A stretch of 6,314 nucleotides of DNA. Origin: Propionibacteriaceae bacterium. GTDB lineage: Bacteria; Actinomycetota; Actinomycetes; Propionibacteriales; Propionibacteriaceae. Positions 4,390-6,314 of the stretch are shown here, piece after piece (within the stretch, counting starts at the first letter, position 1; every line of letters begins with the position of its first letter). A program made the position numbers and the translations under genes. Under the pieces are notes generated by a model. That model did not search any database. It worked only from the letters and a program-made list of their open reading frames with translations, and was not told where the DNA came from. The DNA lies in assembly GCA_031282235.1 (NCBI GenBank), contig JAITED010000014.1:1-6314 (forward strand), written 5' to 3'.

Positions 4390-6314
4390 TCAGATGTCGA
4401 TACGTTGTTCGTCTATTTCGTAGGCTCCAGCGATTATGAAATCGCGGCGGGGGGGAACTTCGTTGCCCATCAGCACCTCAAAGGTTTGTTCAGCGGCTTC
4501 GGCGTCGTCCACAGTCAGGCGGCGCAGCAGGCGATGTTTCGGGTTCATGGTGGTGTCGGCCAACTGATCGGCGTCCATCTCGCCTAAACCTTTGTAGCGT
4601 TGCGGTTCTTTGAACGCTTGGCCGCGTTTGGTCAGTTCGGCCAGTTTGCGCTGATACTCGTTGTCAGAGTAGGTGTAGATATATTTTTCGGTGCCTTTTT
4701 TGGGGTTTATAAGCTCGAAGCGATGCAACGGCGGCACTGCGGAATATACCCGCCCCGCCTCCACCATCGGGCGCATGTACTTAAAAAACAGCGTCGCCAA
4801 CAGGCAGCGGATATGGGCACCGTCCGAATCGGCATCCGCCATGAAGATGACTTTGCCGTAACGGATGTTGTCAAGGTCGAAGCTACGCCCAGAGCCAGCG
4901 CCCAGCACTTGGATGATGGCGGCGCATTCGGCGTTTTTCAGCATGTCGCCCACGCTGGCCTTTTGTACGTTTAGGATTTTGCCGCGAATCGGTAACAGCG
5001 CTTGAAACTCGGAGTTACGCGCCAAGTTAGCCGTACCCAACGCCGAATCGCCCTCCACGATGAACAACTCCGTGCGATCCATGTCATTGCTGCGGCAATC
5101 TTTGAGTTTTGACGGCAGCGTTGACGATTCCAGCGCATTTTTGCGGCGCTGATTCTCGCGGTGCGCGCGTGCCGACACTCGGGTGCGGGAAGCGGCCACC
5201 ACTTTCTCCATCACCAACCGGGCCTGCGGGCGCTCAGCAGCTTTGGTAGAGGTTAAGAAGCGGGTCAGTTCACTCTCCACCACTTTGGCGACCAGCTTGG
5301 TGACGGCGGGGGTGCCCAGCACCTCTTTAGTCTGGCCTTCAAACTGCGGCTCCGGCAGCCGCACCGTGACCACAGCGACAAGGCCCTCCAAGATGTCCTC
5401 TTTGATGACCTCCTCGCCAGATTTCAGAATCCGAGTGCCCTCAAGCGACTTAGCGAAAGCCCTAGTCAAACCACGCTCAAAGCCTTGAATATGGGTGCCG
5501 CCCTTTGGGGTGGCCACAATGTTCACGAACGAACGCACCACAGCGTCGTAGCCGTTCACCCAACGCAACGCTATGTCTATATCGAGGGTGCGATCCACGT
5601 CCGTCGGGCTCATCACGCCGTGTTCATCCAACATCGGCACTGTTTCGCTGAACTGTTCCTGCCCGGTTAGCCGCAACACCTCAGTGACCGGCTCGCCGAG
5701 CGAGAGAAAATCCACAAACTCGGTGATACCGGCGGCGTGACGGAACTCCTCGCTGACCTCACCTGCTGGGTCGCGGCGGTCGGTGACGCTGAGCTTTAAG
5801 CCGGGAACTAGGAAAGACGTTTGCCGCGCCCGCTCCAACAACTGCGGGAAAGACAGCTTGGCATCTTTCAAGAAAATCTGCCGGTCAGGCCAGTAGCGCA
5901 CCCGGGTACCGGTTACATTTTTAGCGGTTTTACCCGTTTTAGTAAGCCCACCGCTAGGGGTGAATGGAGCATCTGGGCCAGCACCGGCGAAAATGCCGGG
6001 CACGCCGCGCTGAAAACTCATCGACCAAGTGGTGCCGCCGCGATCCACCGCAACATCAAGCCGAGACGAAAGCGCATTCACCACCGAAGCGCCCACGCCG
6101 TGCAGACCGCCCGCTGCGCCGTAGTTAGAACTGTCAAACTTGCCGCCCGCGTGCAGTTTCGTATAAACCACTTCCACCCCGGTCAGCCCCGTTTTAGGCT
6201 CAATATCCACCGGAATGCCGCGCCCCCGGTCATGCACCTCAATGGAACCGTCGGCGTTCAACCACACCTCGATGTGATCGCCAGCCCCCGTCAACGCCTC
6301 ATCCACCGCGTTGT
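4390..6314 (-). CDS. parE: DNA topoisomerase IV (type II topoisomerase) subunit B, 5' truncated by window edge
   Basis: The ATPase subunit of the type II topoisomerase, partner of the parC fragment at the left edge. The frame stays open to the window edge and reads N-A-V-D-E-A-L, the GHKL motif whose Asn binds Mg2+, so about 40-60 N-terminal residues are missing and the GTG at 6306 is not a start. Numbering from that Val as residue 1: DRGRGIP (26-32) and GGLHGVG (66-72) complete the ATP site; PKGGTHIQGF (267-276) and QTK (325-327) belong to the transducer domain; TOPRIM has EGDSA (418-422) and DADSDG (491-496), the catalytic Glu and metal-binding Asp cluster; QRYKGLGEMDADQL (569-582) is the conserved C-terminal motif. 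The stretches EGDSALGTA and IQVLGAGSGRSFDLD match actinobacterial ParE as I recall it and differ from the EGDSAGGSA of GyrB. The protein ends EQRIDI just before the TGA at 4392-4390. The domain order visible is complete and the length fits. Confidence 0.93.
   Translation of the reverse strand, partial: NAVDEALTGAGDHIEVWLNADGSIEVHDRGRGIPVDIEPKTGLTGVEVVYTKLHAGGKFDSSNYGAAGGLHGVGASVVNALSSRLDVAVDRGGTTWSMSFQRGVPGIFAGAGPDAPFTPSGGLTKTGKTAKNVTGTRVRYWPDRQIFLKDAKLSFPQLLERARQTSFLVPGLKLSVTDRRDPAGEVSEEFRHAAGITEFVDFLSLGEPVTEVLRLTGQEQFSETVPMLDEHGVMSPTDVDRTLDIDIALRWVNGYDAVVRSFVNIVATPKGGTHIQGFERGLTRAFAKSLEGTRILKSGEEVIKEDILEGLVAVVTVRLPEPQFEGQTKEVLGTPAVTKLVAKVVESELTRFLTSTKAAERPQARLVMEKVVAASRTRVSARAHRENQRRKNALESSTLPSKLKDCRSNDMDRTELFIVEGDSALGTANLARNSEFQALLPIRGKILNVQKASVGDMLKNAECAAIIQVLGAGSGRSFDLDNIRYGKVIFMADADSDGAHIRCLLATLFFKYMRPMVEAGRVYSAVPPLHRFELINPKKGTEKYIYTYSDNEYQRKLAELTKRGQAFKEPQRYKGLGEMDADQLADTTMNPKHRLLRRLTVDDAEAAEQTFEVLMGNEVPPRRDFIIAGAYEIDEQRIDI

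Noticed and set aside
6304..6306. GTG at 6306 as the parE start
   Set aside because: Upstream codons Asn-Ala complete the conserved N-A-V-D-E-A GHKL motif, so the gene continues beyond the window.

Overview
The window looks like a piece of an actinobacterial chromosome, of moderate GC. The main evidence is the pair of genes at its edges: the C-terminal end of a type II topoisomerase A subunit (plus strand, left edge) and most of its B subunit (minus strand, right edge). Both carry sequence stretches I recognise from the second type II topoisomerase (ParC/ParE-like) of Actinomycetota. From memory, the moderate GC and the UMF1-type transporter beside parE would fit Actinomycetaceae or a relative, but that family-level guess is weak.

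Layout from left to right: parC C-terminus (1-691, +); an orphan AAA_14/DUF4143 ATPase (708-1904, -); a short AT-rich control region with two copies of TTTGCA-N7-TGCAAA (1925-1984); a vapC PIN toxin and Phd/YefM-type antitoxin operon (2000-2681, -) with its own palindromic operator (2700-2716); a 12-TM UMF1/Atg22-like MFS transporter (2810-4237, -); a 152-base gap with no convincing gene; and parE (4390 to beyond 6314, -). All genes except parC read leftwards, and parC and the ATPase converge with only 16 bases between their stop codons. No stretch longer than about 150 bases lacks a coding region.

parC and parE encode partner subunits of one heterotetrameric enzyme for chromosome decatenation and topology, yet here they are convergent and separated by about 3.7 kb. 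The ATPase gene is visibly poorer in GC (hand counts of four 60-base lines give 42-50%) than parC, vapC and the transporter (60-67% in single lines). I therefore read the ATPase, and perhaps vapBC, as accessory genes inserted between conserved housekeeping genes. The most interesting non-coding signal is the duplicated palindrome ahead of the ATPase gene. Its two copies are 41 bp apart, centre to centre, and flank a plausible promoter, which suggests dedicated repression or autoregulation of this poorly understood family. I see no CRISPR array, tRNA, rRNA, insertion sequence or integrase.
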